From assembly GCF_004364175.1 (NCBI RefSeq), contig NZ_SNZW01000020.1, positions 1-64,000 on the forward strand: a DNA stretch of 64,000 nt, given 5' to 3'. A model generated the notes under the pieces. It had not been told where the DNA came from and did no database searches. It was given only the letters and a program-made list of their open reading frames with translations. Every line of letters starts with the position of its first letter. Position 1 is the first letter of the stretch. This stretch comes from Maribacter caenipelagi. Its GTDB lineage: Bacteria; Bacteroidota; Bacteroidia; Flavobacteriales; Flavobacteriaceae. Positions 1 through 10,412 of this stretch are shown piece after piece. Both the position numbers and the translations under genes were made by a program.

Positions 1-51
1 GTTTGCGCCGATGGTACTGCTATACCAAGTGGGAGAGTAGGTAGCCGCCTT
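1..51 (+). rRNA. rrf: 5S ribosomal RNA, 3' end (partial)
   Basis: The first bases carry the typical 3' end of a bacterial 5S rRNA: the GGTACTGC...GTGGGAGAGTAGGT segment followed by GCCGCC. The gene begins before the window. It is followed directly by a strong hairpin terminator, as expected for the end of an rrn operon. The exact 3' end is judged by eye. Confidence 0.85.
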
Positions 52-56
52 TTTCG

Positions 57-90
57 AAAGCCCTTTACAGAAATGTAAGGGGCTTTTTTT
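57..90 (+). terminator. Intrinsic terminator of the rRNA operon
   Basis: GCCCTTTACA pairs with TGTAAGGGGC around a GAAA tetraloop (one G-U pair), followed by a run of seven T. It sits a few bases after the 5S 3' end. Confidence 0.9.
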
Positions 91-150
91 ATACCATAAA
101 GCCAACTAAACTATACCGAATGATCCCGTTATAAAAGGGTATGGCAACAT

Positions 151-194
<44 letters not shown>

Positions 195-452
195 GTTAAT
201 TTAAATAGCTAAGGCTGTTTTTAGGATAGTTGATATTCTGCCAATTTTTAGAACAACTTAATTATTGAGGTAGGACTTTCTACGTAAATGAAAATTGATA
301 AGATTGAATACATTGCAAATCTGTTCATCCTCAAAACATTAATACATAATTAGTCTTGAATAAAAGTATATTATTTCATCTATTGAAATGGGTCAACAAA
401 ACTAAACTAGAACTAATAATTTGTAATTTTACTTGGTTCTTGTTAAATAAAA
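195..452. other. Intergenic stretch, no gene seen
   Basis: AT-rich sequence between the microsatellite and the gltD terminator. I see no credible open frame, RNA gene or strong repeat in it. Confidence 0.6.
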
Positions 453-483
453 AAAGCCCGAACTACATAAGTAATTGGGCTTT
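453..483 (-). terminator. Terminator downstream of gltBD
   Basis: AAAGCCC and GGGCTTT arms enclose a partly paired loop. Read on the minus strand the hairpin is followed by a T-rich tract. It lies about 20 bp past the gltD stop codon. Confidence 0.8.
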
Positions 484-505
484 ATAATAATAACTAAAGA
501 GTATT

Positions 506-1972
506 CTATACTCTCGGCAAATCACCTTCACCTTTAAGAGGTAATGCAGTTTCGCCCATTAAGTATTTATCTACATGATGAGCGGCTTGTCTACCTTCAG
601 ATATAGCCCAAACAATAAGAGATTGGCCTCTTCTTTGGTCGCCTGCAGCAAATACACCTGCTACATTAGTTTTATAGTCATTTTCAGATGCTTTAATATT
701 TGTTCTAGCATCCATTTCTAAGCCTAATTGGCTAGCTACTGTATTTTCAGAACCTGTGAAGCCTAAGGCTAATAGCGCTAATTCACATTTCCATTCTTTT
801 TCTGAGCCCGGAACTTCTTTAAGTTGGGGGCGTTGTCCAGGAGTTTTAATCCATTCTACTTCCGAAGTAATTAACCCTTTTAAATTCCCATCTGAATCAC
901 CTAGGAATTTCTTAGTAGATATACTAAAGAAACGTTCTGCTCCCTCTTTATGAGAAGAACTAGTTCTTAGTCTCATTGGCCAAAAAGGCCAAGGCTGACC
1001 TTCTGGTCTTTCAGTAGTTGACATTGGCATAATCTCAAAATTTGAAACTGATGTTGCGCCATGGCGAAAAGAAGTACCTATACAGTCTGAACCTGTATCA
1101 CCACCACCAATTACCACTACATCTTTACCGGTAGCTTTAATTTCTTCGCCTAATTCTGTAATACCGTCTACACGTCTGTTATTTTGACTTAGAAAGTCCA
1201 TTGCTTGAACCACACCTTTTAAATCAGAGCCTTCAATTGGTAAATTTCTTCTAATAGTTGCTCCGCCTGTTAATACGATTGCATCATATTCTTCTTTAAG
1301 AGTATCCGCTTTAATATCTACACCTATATGAACTCCGCATTTGAAAATTATTCCTTCTTCTTTTAGAACATCTAAACGCCTGTCGATTACGTTTTTCTCC
1401 ATTTTAAAATCTGGAATACCATAACGCAATAATCCGCCAGGTTTTTCGTCACGTTCAAATACAGTAACATCATGTCCTGCTCTATTTAATTGCTGGGCAG
1501 TCGCAAGACCTGCAGGACCTGAGCCTACTACTGCAACTTTCTTACCTGTTTTATTTAAAGGTGGCTTTGCGGTAATCCATCCTTTCTTAAAAGCAGTTTC
1601 AACAATATTTTTCTCGATATTTTCAATTGTCACAGGGTCTTCATTGATACCAAGTACACAAGCTTCTTCGCATGGTGCTGGGCATAATCTACCTGTAAAT
1701 TCAGGAAAATTGTTTGTTGAATGTAAAATCTCACTCGCTTTTTCCCATTTAGCACGGTAAACCGCATCGTTGAAATCAGGTATCAAATTACCTAATGGGC
1801 ATCCACTATGGCAAAACGGTATACCGCAATCCATACAACGAGCGCCTTGCTCTTTCATTTCCTTTTCAGGCAATGGTATTGTAAATTCCTTATAATCTTT
1901 TAAACGTTCCTCAACCGGTTCGTATGCTTCAATTTTTCTATCGAATTCCAAAAATCCTGTAATCTTTCCCAT
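506..1972 (-). CDS. gltD: Glutamate synthase (NADPH) small subunit
   Basis: This is the small (beta) subunit of glutamate synthase. It takes electrons from NAD(P)H through FAD and passes them to the large subunit, which makes glutamate from glutamine and 2-oxoglutarate in the cytoplasm. The 488 residues are the usual length. An N-terminal cysteine-rich region shows C46, C49, C54, C58 and then C97, C101, C105, the Fe-S ligands of the family. A FAD-binding GSGPAG lies at 150-155 and a second nucleotide-binding GGGDTGSD at 289-296. The C-terminal [14 protein letters not shown] is the conserved FAD contact. It starts 9 bp after the gltB stop, so the two genes form an operon, and a terminator follows. 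Identification is secure; NADPH rather than NADH use is inferred from the family. Confidence 0.97.
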   Translation of the reverse strand: MGKITGFLEFDRKIEAYEPVEERLKDYKEFTIPLPEKEMKEQGARCMDCGIPFCHSGCPLGNLIPDFNDAVYRAKWEKASEILHSTNNFPEFTGRLCPAPCEEACVLGINEDPVTIENIEKNIVETAFKKGWITAKPPLNKTGKKVAVVGSGPAGLATAQQLNRAGHDVTVFERDEKPGGLLRYGIPDFKMEKNVIDRRLDVLKEEGIIFKCGVHIGVDIKADTLKEEYDAIVLTGGATIRRNLPIEGSDLKGVVQAMDFLSQNNRRVDGITELGEEIKATGKDVVVIGGGDTGSDCIGTSFRHGATSVSNFEIMPMSTTERPEGQPWPFWPMRLRTSSSHKEGAERFFSISTKKFLGDSDGNLKGLITSEVEWIKTPGQRPQLKEVPGSEKEWKCELALLALGFTGSENTVASQLGLEMDARTNIKASENDYKTNVAGVFAAGDQRRGQSLIVWAISEGRQAAHHVDKYLMGETALPLKGEGDLPRV

Positions 1973-1981
1973 ATTCCGATC

Positions 1982-4900
1982 TTAAATAGTTTGTAAATTT
2001 TCTTCCTCTAATCTGATTAAAGCTTGTCTGTATTCTTCAGGTAAGACCTTAACGAATTTAGGTAAATACGATTCCCAGTTTTCTAAAATACGTTGTGCTA
2101 ATGGACTTGATGTAGAGTTATAGTGGCTTTCAATTAAATCTTTTAATTGCTTAATATCATTGGTCTCTGTAACTTCTAACAAATTAAGACCTTCAGCGCT
2201 GCATCGCTTTTTAAATGTTTTGTTGTTATCTAAAACAAATGCAATACCGCCACTCATACCTGCGCCAAAGTTTCTTCCAACTTCACCTAGAATTACGGCA
2301 ACACCACCAGTCATATATTCACAACCATGATCCCCAATGCCTTCAACAACTGCCTTAGCTCCTGAGTTACGAACACAAAAACGCTCACCTGCTTTTCCGT
2401 TAATATATGCTCTACCAGCGGTTGCTCCATATAGCGTTACATTTCCGGTAATTACATTGTCTTCAGGTATTATAGTAGATTTTTCTGGTACTTTAATAAC
2501 TAGTTTGGCACCTGAAAGTCCTTTTCCTAGATAATCATTAGTGTTTCCATTAACAATCATAGTAAGTCCTCTTGTTGCAAATGCACCAAAACTTTGTCCT
2601 GCAGATCCCGTGAAATTAAGACGAAGTGTGTTTATCGGTAATCCTTCTGCACCATAAGTCTTTGAAATCTCATTACTAATAATTGCACCAACTGCACGAT
2701 CAGTATTACAAATAGGATAATCTAAAGTTAATTTCTCTTTTCTGAATAAAGAAGGGTTAGCTTTTGCTATAATATCAAACTCTATAGACTTATCTATATC
2801 GTGTTTTTGTTTTTCTGTATTATAGAATTTAGTTCCTTTAGGTACATCTACTTGGTGTAGTATTGGGGTTAAATCTATACCAGCTGATTTATAATGGTCA
2901 ATTGCTTTTTTACGATCTAGTTTTTGCACCTGACCTACCATGTCATTTATACTCTTAAAGCCTAATTGCGCCATAATTTCACGTAGCTCTTGCGCTACAA
3001 AATACATGTAGTTAACAACATGTTCTGGCTTACCTTTAAATTTCTTTCTTAATTCAGGATTTTGAGTTGCGATACCTACCGGGCAGGTATTCAAATGGCA
3101 TACTCGCATCATTATACAACCAGATGCTACTAATGGTGCAGTAGCGAAACCGAATTCTTCGGCACCTAATAGGCAAGCTATGGCAACATCCCTACCAGTT
3201 TTTAACTGTCCGTCACATTCAAGAACAATTCTATTTCTTAAATCATTTAAAACAAGTGTTTGTTGTGCTTCGGCAATACCTAGCTCCCATGGTAAACCAC
3301 AATGTTTTAAAGAAGTTAAAGGAGAAGCCCCGGTACCACCATCAAAACCAGATACCAATACAACATCAGCTTTTGCTTTGGCAACACCTGCTGCAACAGT
3401 ACCTACACCAACTTCTGAAACTAATTTTACGTTAATTCTAGCTTTTCTATTCGCAGATTTTAAATCATAAATAAGTTGAGATAAATCTTCGATAGAATAG
3501 ATATCGTGATGTGGTGGTGGCGAAATTAATCCTACATAAGGCGTAGAATTTCTTGTTTTGGCAATTTCAGGATTTACTTTCGGTCCTGGTAATTGACCAC
3601 CTTCACCAGGCTTGGCACCTTGTGCCATTTTTATTTGAATTTCTTTAGCGTTGGTCAAGTAGTTCGAAGTAACACCAAACCTACCAGAGGCAACTTGTTT
3701 AATGGCACTGTTTCTCCAGTCGCCGGTAGAATTCTTATAGAATCTATTTACATCTTCTCCACCTTCGCCAGAGTTACTTTTACCACCAATACGGTTCATG
3801 GCAATTGCTAAATTTTCATGAGCTTCTTTACTGATGGACCCATAAGACATTGCACCGGTTTTAAACCTTTTTACAATTTCTGTCCATGGTTCAACATCTT
3901 CTAAAGGAATTGGGTCATAATTAGAGAATTCAAAAAGACCTCTAATGGTCATTAGGTTTTTAGATTGCTCATTAACCATACTCGAGTATTCCTTATAGGT
4001 ATCTGGCTCATTATTACGAACAGACTTTTGAAGTTTTGCTATAGATAATGGATTGAACATGTGTTTCTCGCCATCTCTTCTCCATCTATATTCTCCGCCA
4101 ATTTCTAATTCTAAATTAGCATCAATATGTTTTTTGCTGAATGTCTTATGATGACGTAAAGCAATCTCTTTTTCTATTTGGTAAAGACCAATACCTTGAA
4201 TACGTGTTGGGGTGTTCGGGAAGTATTTTTCAACGACCTTAGTATTGATGCCGATACATTCAAATAGTTGTGAACCACGGTAAGAGTTCAATGTTGAAAT
4301 ACCGATTTTATTCATCACTTTTAAGATGCCTTTTCCGACAGCCTTATTGTAATTTTTAATTGCATCGTCAAATGATATTTCTGTAATATCATGTTCTTCT
4401 ATTTGTTCTGCAATAATTTCGTTAACTAAGTATGGATTAATAGCACTTGCACCGAAGCCAAATAATAAAGCGAAATGATGTACTTCGCGGGGCTCTGCAG
4501 ATTCTATTATAACACTAAGCTTAGAACGTTTGCCAAGCTTCTGTAAGCCGCTATTTACAAATGAACAGGCTAAAAGCGCTGGGATAGGAGCCATCTCTTC
4601 AGTAACATTTCTGTCTGAAAGTATAATGATGTTTGCTCCTTCATCTACTGATTTAGATGCTTGATTTAACAGTGATTGTAAAGCATCTTCCAATCCGTTA
4701 TGCCCTTGTTTGATGGAGTATAACATTGGAATAGAAACTACTTTGTAATCTGGACTTACATCGTAATTTTTGATTTTATCCAAATCCTCTTTAGAAATCA
4801 CGGGATTTTGAATTTTAAGTTTTCTACAGTGTAATTCTGAAAACTCAAATATATTGTGGTCACTACCTAAAGTTAAGCTGATATCTGTAATCAGCTCTTC

Positions 4901-6490
4901 ACGAATACCATCTAAAGGTGGGTTCGTTACTTGGGCGAATAATTGTTTAAAATAATTATAAATTAACTGAGGGCGTTGAGATAAAACAGCGATTGGCGTA
5001 TCTGAGCCCATAGAGCCAATTGGTTCTTTACCTGCTTTTGCCATAGGTAGTACTATGGTGTTAATGTCTTCTAAGGTATAGCCAAAAACAGATTTTCTTT
5101 TCTCTAAAGATTCTTCACCTAAAAATAAGGGACAATCATTATATGGAATATCTTTTAAATGAACTAGGTTGTCATTAAGCCATTTCTTGTATGGGAATTT
5201 TTGAGCGATGTTTTCTTTAATTTCTTCATCGTTTATAATTCTACCTTCTTCCATGTTCACCAAGAACATCTTACCTGGCTGTAATCTTCCATGAAAATCT
5301 ACATTTTCTGGAGTGATGTCAACAACACCAGTTTCTGAAGACATAACCACATAGTCATCTTTTGTTACCGTATATCGTGAAGGTCTTAGTCCATTTCTAT
5401 CTAAAACAGCACCAATAAAGTTACCATCTGTGAAAGGGATAGATGCTGGTCCGTCCCAAGGCTCCATCATACAAGAGTGATACTCGTAAAATGCTCGTTT
5501 AGCTTCAGACATTTCTGCATTTTTTTCCCATGCTTCAGGTACTAAGATCATCATTACCTCTGGTAAAGACCTACCTGTCATTAATAATAGTTCAACAACC
5601 ATATCCATGGTAGCAGAATCAGATTTTCCTGGTAAAATTATTGGGAGAACATTTTTTATTTCATCACCGAACATATCGCTCTTCAATAATTCTTCTCTAG
5701 AGAACATGCGAGTAACATTACCTCTTAGGGTATTTATTTCACCATTATGACACATGTATCTAAAAGGTTGTGCCAGATCCCATGTAGGAAAAGTGTTTGT
5801 TGAGAAACGCTGGTGTACCAATGCTAACCTAGTTACCACTCTAGAATCCATCAGGTCTGAATAATACAAGCTAATATCTAAAGGCATTAGTAAACCTTTG
5901 AAAATAATTATTTTGGTAGATAAGCTAGGTACATAAAAGAACTTGCTTTCAGATAATTTAGAACGTATGATTGTATGTTCAGTTACTTTTCTTGCAATAA
6001 AAAGTTTCAGATTGAAATTGAAGAAATCTTGATCTTCATTCTCTTTTGCTACGAATATTTGCTTTACAAAAGGTTCGGTTTCAGCGGCGATTCTACCAGG
6101 TATTGATCTATTTACCGGTACATCTCTCCATCCTAATAATTTTAAACCTTGTTTTTTAATGTTTTCTTCAAAAACCGAGATGCAGAAATCGCGTTGATTT
6201 TCTTTACGAGGAAAAAAGATATTACCAACTGCATAGTCACCAACCTTTGGTAACTCAAAACTACAAGCAGCCTGAAAAAAATCATGAGGTATATCTATTA
6301 AGATACCGGCTCCATCTCCTGTTTTACCATCGGCACTTACGGCGCCCCTATGTTCTAAACGTTCAAGTATCTCTAACGCTTTATGTATAATATCGTTAGA
6401 TTTTTTTCCTTTAAGACTGCATATAAAACCAGCCCCACAGTTATCATGTTCAAATTCCGGTAGATATAATCCTTGCTTCTTCAGTGTCAT
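1982..6490 (-). CDS. gltB: Glutamate synthase large subunit
   Basis: This is the 1502-residue catalytic subunit of glutamate synthase. An N-terminal class II glutamine amidotransferase domain begins at the conserved CGAGF, and C18 should become the N-terminal nucleophile after removal of a 17-residue propeptide. The central linker domain is followed by the FMN-binding synthase barrel with the GEGGE and GAKPGEGGQLPG stretches. The 3Fe-4S cluster motif CIMMRVCHLNTC lies at about residues 1123-1134. The C-terminal GXGXG beta-helix domain contains GGVAVILGEVGRNFGAGMSG. Ammonia released in the first domain is channelled to 2-oxoglutarate in the barrel. It is the first gene of gltBD, and the length and domain order are complete. 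Confidence 0.98.
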   Translation of the reverse strand: MTLKKQGLYLPEFEHDNCGAGFICSLKGKKSNDIIHKALEILERLEHRGAVSADGKTGDGAGILIDIPHDFFQAACSFELPKVGDYAVGNIFFPRKENQRDFCISVFEENIKKQGLKLLGWRDVPVNRSIPGRIAAETEPFVKQIFVAKENEDQDFFNFNLKLFIARKVTEHTIIRSKLSESKFFYVPSLSTKIIIFKGLLMPLDISLYYSDLMDSRVVTRLALVHQRFSTNTFPTWDLAQPFRYMCHNGEINTLRGNVTRMFSREELLKSDMFGDEIKNVLPIILPGKSDSATMDMVVELLLMTGRSLPEVMMILVPEAWEKNAEMSEAKRAFYEYHSCMMEPWDGPASIPFTDGNFIGAVLDRNGLRPSRYTVTKDDYVVMSSETGVVDITPENVDFHGRLQPGKMFLVNMEEGRIINDEEIKENIAQKFPYKKWLNDNLVHLKDIPYNDCPLFLGEESLEKRKSVFGYTLEDINTIVLPMAKAGKEPIGSMGSDTPIAVLSQRPQLIYNYFKQLFAQVTNPPLDGIREELITDISLTLGSDHNIFEFSELHCRKLKIQNPVISKEDLDKIKNYDVSPDYKVVSIPMLYSIKQGHNGLEDALQSLLNQASKSVDEGANIIILSDRNVTEEMAPIPALLACSFVNSGLQKLGKRSKLSVIIESAEPREVHHFALLFGFGASAINPYLVNEIIAEQIEEHDITEISFDDAIKNYNKAVGKGILKVMNKIGISTLNSYRGSQLFECIGINTKVVEKYFPNTPTRIQGIGLYQIEKEIALRHHKTFSKKHIDANLELEIGGEYRWRRDGEKHMFNPLSIAKLQKSVRNNEPDTYKEYSSMVNEQSKNLMTIRGLFEFSNYDPIPLEDVEPWTEIVKRFKTGAMSYGSISKEAHENLAIAMNRIGGKSNSGEGGEDVNRFYKNSTGDWRNSAIKQVASGRFGVTSNYLTNAKEIQIKMAQGAKPGEGGQLPGPKVNPEIAKTRNSTPYVGLISPPPHHDIYSIEDLSQLIYDLKSANRKARINVKLVSEVGVGTVAAGVAKAKADVVLVSGFDGGTGASPLTSLKHCGLPWELGIAEAQQTLVLNDLRNRIVLECDGQLKTGRDVAIACLLGAEEFGFATAPLVASGCIMMRVCHLNTCPVGIATQNPELRKKFKGKPEHVVNYMYFVAQELREIMAQLGFKSINDMVGQVQKLDRKKAIDHYKSAGIDLTPILHQVDVPKGTKFYNTEKQKHDIDKSIEFDIIAKANPSLFRKEKLTLDYPICNTDRAVGAIISNEISKTYGAEGLPINTLRLNFTGSAGQSFGAFATRGLTMIVNGNTNDYLGKGLSGAKLVIKVPEKSTIIPEDNVITGNVTLYGATAGRAYINGKAGERFCVRNSGAKAVVEGIGDHGCEYMTGGVAVILGEVGRNFGAGMSGGIAFVLDNNKTFKKRCSAEGLNLLEVTETNDIKQLKDLIESHYNSTSSPLAQRILENWESYLPKFVKVLPEEYRQALIRLEEENLQTI

Positions 6491-6507
6491 CCTTTGTGGT
6501 ATTTCTT

Positions 6508-6539
6508 CAAAAATATCAATTTAATTGAATTATATTCAA
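6508..6539 (-). promoter_or_regulatory. Candidate promoter of gltBD
   Basis: On the minus strand TATTTTTG (6515-6508) matches the Bacteroidota -7 box TAnnTTTG, with TTG (6539-6537) 21 bp upstream. The predicted start is about 10 bases before the gltB ATG. Such short motifs occur by chance in AT-rich DNA. The rest of the 321-bp gap to the acyl-CoA dehydrogenase shows only that gene's terminator. Confidence 0.35.
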
Positions 6540-6766
6540 CGATTAGAACTAATTCAAGTAAAAAATTCAACGAAATAAATAAAAGCTTAAAAAATCGATA
6601 ATTATGGATTTTTAAAACCTTGAATTTATCAGATTGATAAATTTAAGTTAATATTACGTAAATACAGGGATGCTTAAGGGGGTAAATTGTAGTTTTTGTA
6701 ACTTTCTAACAATTGAGTCTAACTTTATTGAGAGGGTAACAATGTTAAAGTTGACTATAAATGAAA

Positions 6767-6796
6767 ACACCCCTATAAATTACAGGGGTGTATTTT
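6767..6796 (-). terminator. Terminator of the acyl-CoA dehydrogenase gene
   Basis: A perfect 8-bp stem, ACACCCCT with AGGGGTGT, encloses a 9-base loop. It lies 16 bp after the stop codon on the minus strand, with T-rich sequence on both sides, so it may work in both directions. Confidence 0.8.
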
Positions 6797-6811
6797 GGAA
6801 AAGATATATTT

Positions 6812-7951
6812 TTACTTTAAAATACTTCTAGAAATCACGATTTTTTGTATTTCAGAGGTGCCCTCGTATATCTGTGTTATTTTAGCATCTCGCATTAATC
6901 TTTCTACGTGGTAGTCTTTTACAAATCCGTTTCCACCATGAATTTGCACGGCTTCAACGGTAGTTTCCATAGCAACTTTAGACGCATATAATTTAGCCAT
7001 TGCACCAGAAAGATCATAATCATTTCCATTATCTTTATCTATTGCAGATTGATATACCAGTAATCGTGCAGCTTGAATTTCGGTATGCATATCGGCAAGT
7101 TTAAATGCAATAGCCTGGTGGTTGCTAATTTCGGTGCCAAATGCCTTACGTTCTTTAGAATATTTCAAAGCTAGTTCGTAAGCACCTGCAGCAATACCTA
7201 ATGCTTGCGCGGCAATACCTATGCGGCCACCTGCCAAGGTTTTCATAGCGAATTTAAAGCCGAAACCATCTTCGCCGATTCTATTTTCTTTAGGTACTTT
7301 TACATCGTTAAATATTAAAGAATGAGTGTCGCTACCTCTAATACCTAATTTATTTTCTTTAGGACCTATCTCAAATCCTGGAGCACCTTTCTCTATGATC
7401 AACGCATTTATGCCTCTGTGTTTTTTGTCTTTGTCGGTTTGTGCGATTACTATATAGGTACTTGCAGTACCGCCATTCGTAATCCAGTTTTTAGTACCAT
7501 TAACAATATAGTGGTCGCCCATGTCGATAGCAGTAGTCTTTTGAGATGTAGCATCACTACCGGCTTCTGGTTCAGAAAGGCAAAATGCACCTATATGTTC
7601 TCCTGTTGTAAGCTTTGTAAGGTATTTTTCTTTTTGAGCTTCAGAGCCAAATTTCTCTAATCCCCAACATACTAAAGAATTGTTTACGGACATTACAACA
7701 GAAGTCGAAGCGTCTATTTTAGAAATTTCTTCCATGGCTATTACATAGGATAGTGTATCTAGACCGCTACCGCCATACTTTGGGTCTACCATCATTCCTA
7801 AAAAACCAAGTTCCCCTAGTTTTTTAATTTCCTCGGTAGGAAATCTTTGGGCATCATCACGTTCAATTACTTCGGCTAATAGTTCAGTTTGAGCAAAATC
7901 GCGTGCAGCTTCTTGTATAAGTTTTTGTTCTTCATTCAATGAAAAATCCAT
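6812..7951 (-). CDS. Acyl-CoA dehydrogenase (short/branched-chain type)
   Basis: A FAD enzyme that introduces the alpha-beta double bond into acyl-CoA thioesters and hands electrons to electron-transfer flavoprotein (etfAB lies at 51.3-53.0 kb). It has the family's normal 379 residues with N-terminal helical, middle beta and C-terminal helical domains. CLSEPEAGSDA is the first signature. RDAKITQIYEGTSEIQ near the end is the second and contains the catalytic base E363, in the position used by butyryl/short-chain enzymes. The substrate cannot be fixed from sequence; butyryl-CoA or a branched short chain is likely. It stands alone with its own terminator and a possible -7 box upstream. Confidence 0.93.
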   Translation of the reverse strand: MDFSLNEEQKLIQEAARDFAQTELLAEVIERDDAQRFPTEEIKKLGELGFLGMMVDPKYGGSGLDTLSYVIAMEEISKIDASTSVVMSVNNSLVCWGLEKFGSEAQKEKYLTKLTTGEHIGAFCLSEPEAGSDATSQKTTAIDMGDHYIVNGTKNWITNGGTASTYIVIAQTDKDKKHRGINALIIEKGAPGFEIGPKENKLGIRGSDTHSLIFNDVKVPKENRIGEDGFGFKFAMKTLAGGRIGIAAQALGIAAGAYELALKYSKERKAFGTEISNHQAIAFKLADMHTEIQAARLLVYQSAIDKDNGNDYDLSGAMAKLYASKVAMETTVEAVQIHGGNGFVKDYHVERLMRDAKITQIYEGTSEIQKIVISRSILK

Positions 7952-7977
7952 CTAATTGTATATAAAGGTTAACGTAT

Positions 7978-7985
7978 CAAAGATA
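7978..7985 (-). promoter_or_regulatory. Candidate -7 box for the acyl-CoA dehydrogenase gene
   Basis: TATCTTTG on the minus strand fits TAnnTTTG exactly and would place the transcript start about 20 bases before the ATG. No clear TTG was found at the -33 position. Confidence 0.35.
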
Positions 7986-8210
7986 AAGATATCGCAGTTA
8001 AATATTACACTTCTACATCTCCTTTTGACCGATTTTGTAACAATAGTAAGGTCGTAATATAGGAACAGTTCATATTTAACATTATGTTATGCGTTAAAAT
8101 GTAGTCACTAAAAACTTGTTAAATTTATAATAGTATCGATTTAAGTATTTGGAAGTCAAATAACTTCGGTATTATTGTCAATTCATTAGGAATTCACAGA
8201 CAATTTTAAA

Positions 8211-8218
8211 TATATTTG
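8211..8218 (+). promoter_or_regulatory. Candidate -7 box for nhaD
   Basis: TATATTTG matches TAnnTTTG, about 73 bases before the nhaD ATG. A weaker TATATTTA lies at 8246-8253. No well-spaced TTG box accompanies either. The 339-bp divergent region 7952-8290 holds nothing else I can name. Confidence 0.3.
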
Positions 8219-8290
8219 GAAGATATATTTTTTAGAATTAGAACCTATATTTACAACTAATTAACTAGTTACTTAAAAAAACCAACGAAA

Positions 8291-9661
8291 ATGGAAACCA
8301 TCATTGTTATTGTTTTTTTGGCCGGATACCTTGCCATTACTTTAGAACACAATCTTAAAATAGATAAATTAATTCCAGCATTAGCTATGATGGCTATACT
8401 TTGGGCGCTAATTGCTCTTGGAATAGATGGCTATGAAAACTGGTTTGATTCTGCTCATCAAAGTCTTGTGGAAGGATTTGATAAATTTGGGCATTTGGAT
8501 AGAATGCACATGATGGAGGAATCTCTTTTGCATCATTTAGGAAAAACTGCGGAAATCTTATTTTTCTTATTAGGAGCAATGACCATTGTAGAAATAATTG
8601 ATTATTTCGATGGTTTTGCAACTATAAAAGGCTTTATTAAAACAAAACAGAAGGGAAAATTACTTTGGCTATTTTCAATATTAGCATTCATATTATCAGC
8701 TATAATTGATAACCTAACTGCTACTATCGTTTTAATTACTATTCTACAGAAGGTTATTAAAGATAGAGAGACAAAATTGTGGTTTGCTGGTATGATAGTT
8801 ATTACTGCAAACGCCGGTGGTGCTTGGTCTCCTATTGGTGATGTGACTACCACAATGTTATGGATTGCTAATAGAGTAAGTGCTGGCCAATTAGTTCTTC
8901 ACGTGCTTTTACCTTCATTGGTTTGTATGATTGTACCAGTTGTCATTGCAAGTAGGTTTAAAGTGTTTAAAGGTTTAATTGATGGTGAATTAGATGAAGA
9001 AAAATCAAAGTCTAAGTATAGTGGAGTAATGTTGTATTTAGGTCTTGGTGCTATTTTGTTCGTTCCTATTTTTAAAACAGTTACACATTTACCACCATAT
9101 GTAGGTATGATGTTATCATTGGCTGTTGTAGCGACTTTCGCTGAAATATATAGTAATAAGAAATTTAGTATTTCTTCTGTAGATCAAGAAGGTCAAGATA
9201 GTGAAGGTCACCACAGTCCTGTTCACCATTCTTTATCTAAAATAGAATTGCCAAGTATATTGTTCTTCTTAGGAATTTTATTGGCAGTTGCTGCTATGGA
9301 GTCATTAGGAATACTTTTTAATGCTGCAGGTGCACTTAATGAAGCAATACCTAATACTGATATTGTGGTTCTATTGTTTGGTTTAGGTTCTGCGGTTATT
9401 GATAACGTGCCATTGGTTGCTGCAAGTATGGGTATGTTTAGCGAACCTCTAGATAGTCCTTTATGGCATTTTATCGCTTATTCTGCAGGTACAGGGGGTA
9501 GTATGTTAATAATTGGTTCTGCTGCAGGTGTTGTAGCAATGGGTATGGAAAAAATTGATTTTTTCTGGTATCTTAAAAAAATTGCATGGTTGGCATTTGC
9601 AGGTTTTATTAGTGGAGCTATCGTTTTTATCTTGTTGAGAGATTTTGTCCTTCATGGATAA
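8291..9661 (+). CDS. nhaD: Na+/H+ antiporter NhaD
   Basis: An inner-membrane sodium/proton antiporter of the NhaD (ion transporter superfamily) type, 456 residues with about a dozen hydrophobic segments. The family's conserved stretches are visible: SAIIDNLTATIVL in the middle and GLGSAVIDNVPLVAA plus AGTGGSMLIIGSAAGV near the C-terminus. These are the two repeat halves carrying the essential Asp/Asn residues. A hydrophilic loop around residues 300-315 is rich in histidine (GHHSPVHHS). It should expel Na+ at the expense of the proton gradient, as expected in a marine organism. It lies 52 bp upstream of exbB without a visible terminator, so readthrough into the Ton genes is possible. Confidence 0.95.
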   Translation: METIIVIVFLAGYLAITLEHNLKIDKLIPALAMMAILWALIALGIDGYENWFDSAHQSLVEGFDKFGHLDRMHMMEESLLHHLGKTAEILFFLLGAMTIVEIIDYFDGFATIKGFIKTKQKGKLLWLFSILAFILSAIIDNLTATIVLITILQKVIKDRETKLWFAGMIVITANAGGAWSPIGDVTTTMLWIANRVSAGQLVLHVLLPSLVCMIVPVVIASRFKVFKGLIDGELDEEKSKSKYSGVMLYLGLGAILFVPIFKTVTHLPPYVGMMLSLAVVATFAEIYSNKKFSISSVDQEGQDSEGHHSPVHHSLSKIELPSILFFLGILLAVAAMESLGILFNAAGALNEAIPNTDIVVLLFGLGSAVIDNVPLVAASMGMFSEPLDSPLWHFIAYSAGTGGSMLIIGSAAGVVAMGMEKIDFFWYLKKIAWLAFAGFISGAIVFILLRDFVLHG

Positions 9662-9713
9662 TTTAATTCGCAATTCATCGTTATAAGAGCAAATTCAATA
9701 CTTAAAGAATACT

Positions 9714-10403
9714 ATGTTATTATTCCAGGATTTGGCTCAAGAAGCGAGCGAAGAATTATTGTCTGAAGAGAAAACTCTTTCGGTTATAGATTTAATATTT
9801 AATGGTGGTACGGGTAGTGTCATCATAATATCGGTATTATTCATAATGTTGGGCGTAGCTCTATACATCTATTTTGAACGTTTACTTGCTGTAAATGCGG
9901 CATCTAAAATAGATAAGAACTTTATGAATCAAATACGAGATTATGTTACTACCGGTAAATTAGATGCGGCAAAGCTTTTATGTGCCCAGACAGATTCACC
10001 AGTAGCTAGGTTGACCGAGAAAGGTGTTTCTCGTATAGGTAAGCCATTAGACGATATAAATACCGCAATAGAAAATGCTGGTACCCTTGAAGTTTATAAA
10101 CTTGAAAAGAATGTAAGTATTCTTGCAACAGTAGCAGGTGCTGCCCCTATGATTGGTTTCTTGGGTACGGTTATCGGTATGATTCTTGCTTTTCATGAAA
10201 TGGCCAGTAGTGGTGGTCAAGCAGAAATGGGTTCATTGGCATCTGGTATTTATACAGCAATGACAACTACGGTTGCAGGTCTAATCGTAGGTATTATTGC
10301 TTATGTTGGGTATAATCATTTAGTGAACAGAACTGATAAGGTGGTTCATAAAATGGAGGCTAACGCTGTAGAATTCTTAGATTTATTAAACGAACCTCTT
10401 TAA
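9714..10403 (+). CDS. exbB: ExbB/TolQ-type proton channel protein
   Basis: A 229-residue inner-membrane motor protein of the MotA/TolQ/ExbB family. One membrane segment lies near residues 31-53 and two more in the C-terminal half, around ILATVAGAAPMIGFLGTVIGMI and the MTTTVAGLIVGIIAYVGY region. The proline and glycines between those segments are the family signature. With ExbD it forms a proton channel that energises TonB for outer-membrane transport, here a natural partner of SusC-type receptors. It is followed 9 bp later by exbD. TolQ is the alternative, but the tonB-like gene next door favours ExbB. Confidence 0.9.
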   Translation: MLLFQDLAQEASEELLSEEKTLSVIDLIFNGGTGSVIIISVLFIMLGVALYIYFERLLAVNAASKIDKNFMNQIRDYVTTGKLDAAKLLCAQTDSPVARLTEKGVSRIGKPLDDINTAIENAGTLEVYKLEKNVSILATVAGAAPMIGFLGTVIGMILAFHEMASSGGQAEMGSLASGIYTAMTTTVAGLIVGIIAYVGYNHLVNRTDKVVHKMEANAVEFLDLLNEPL

Positions 10404-10412
10404 TTTTATACT

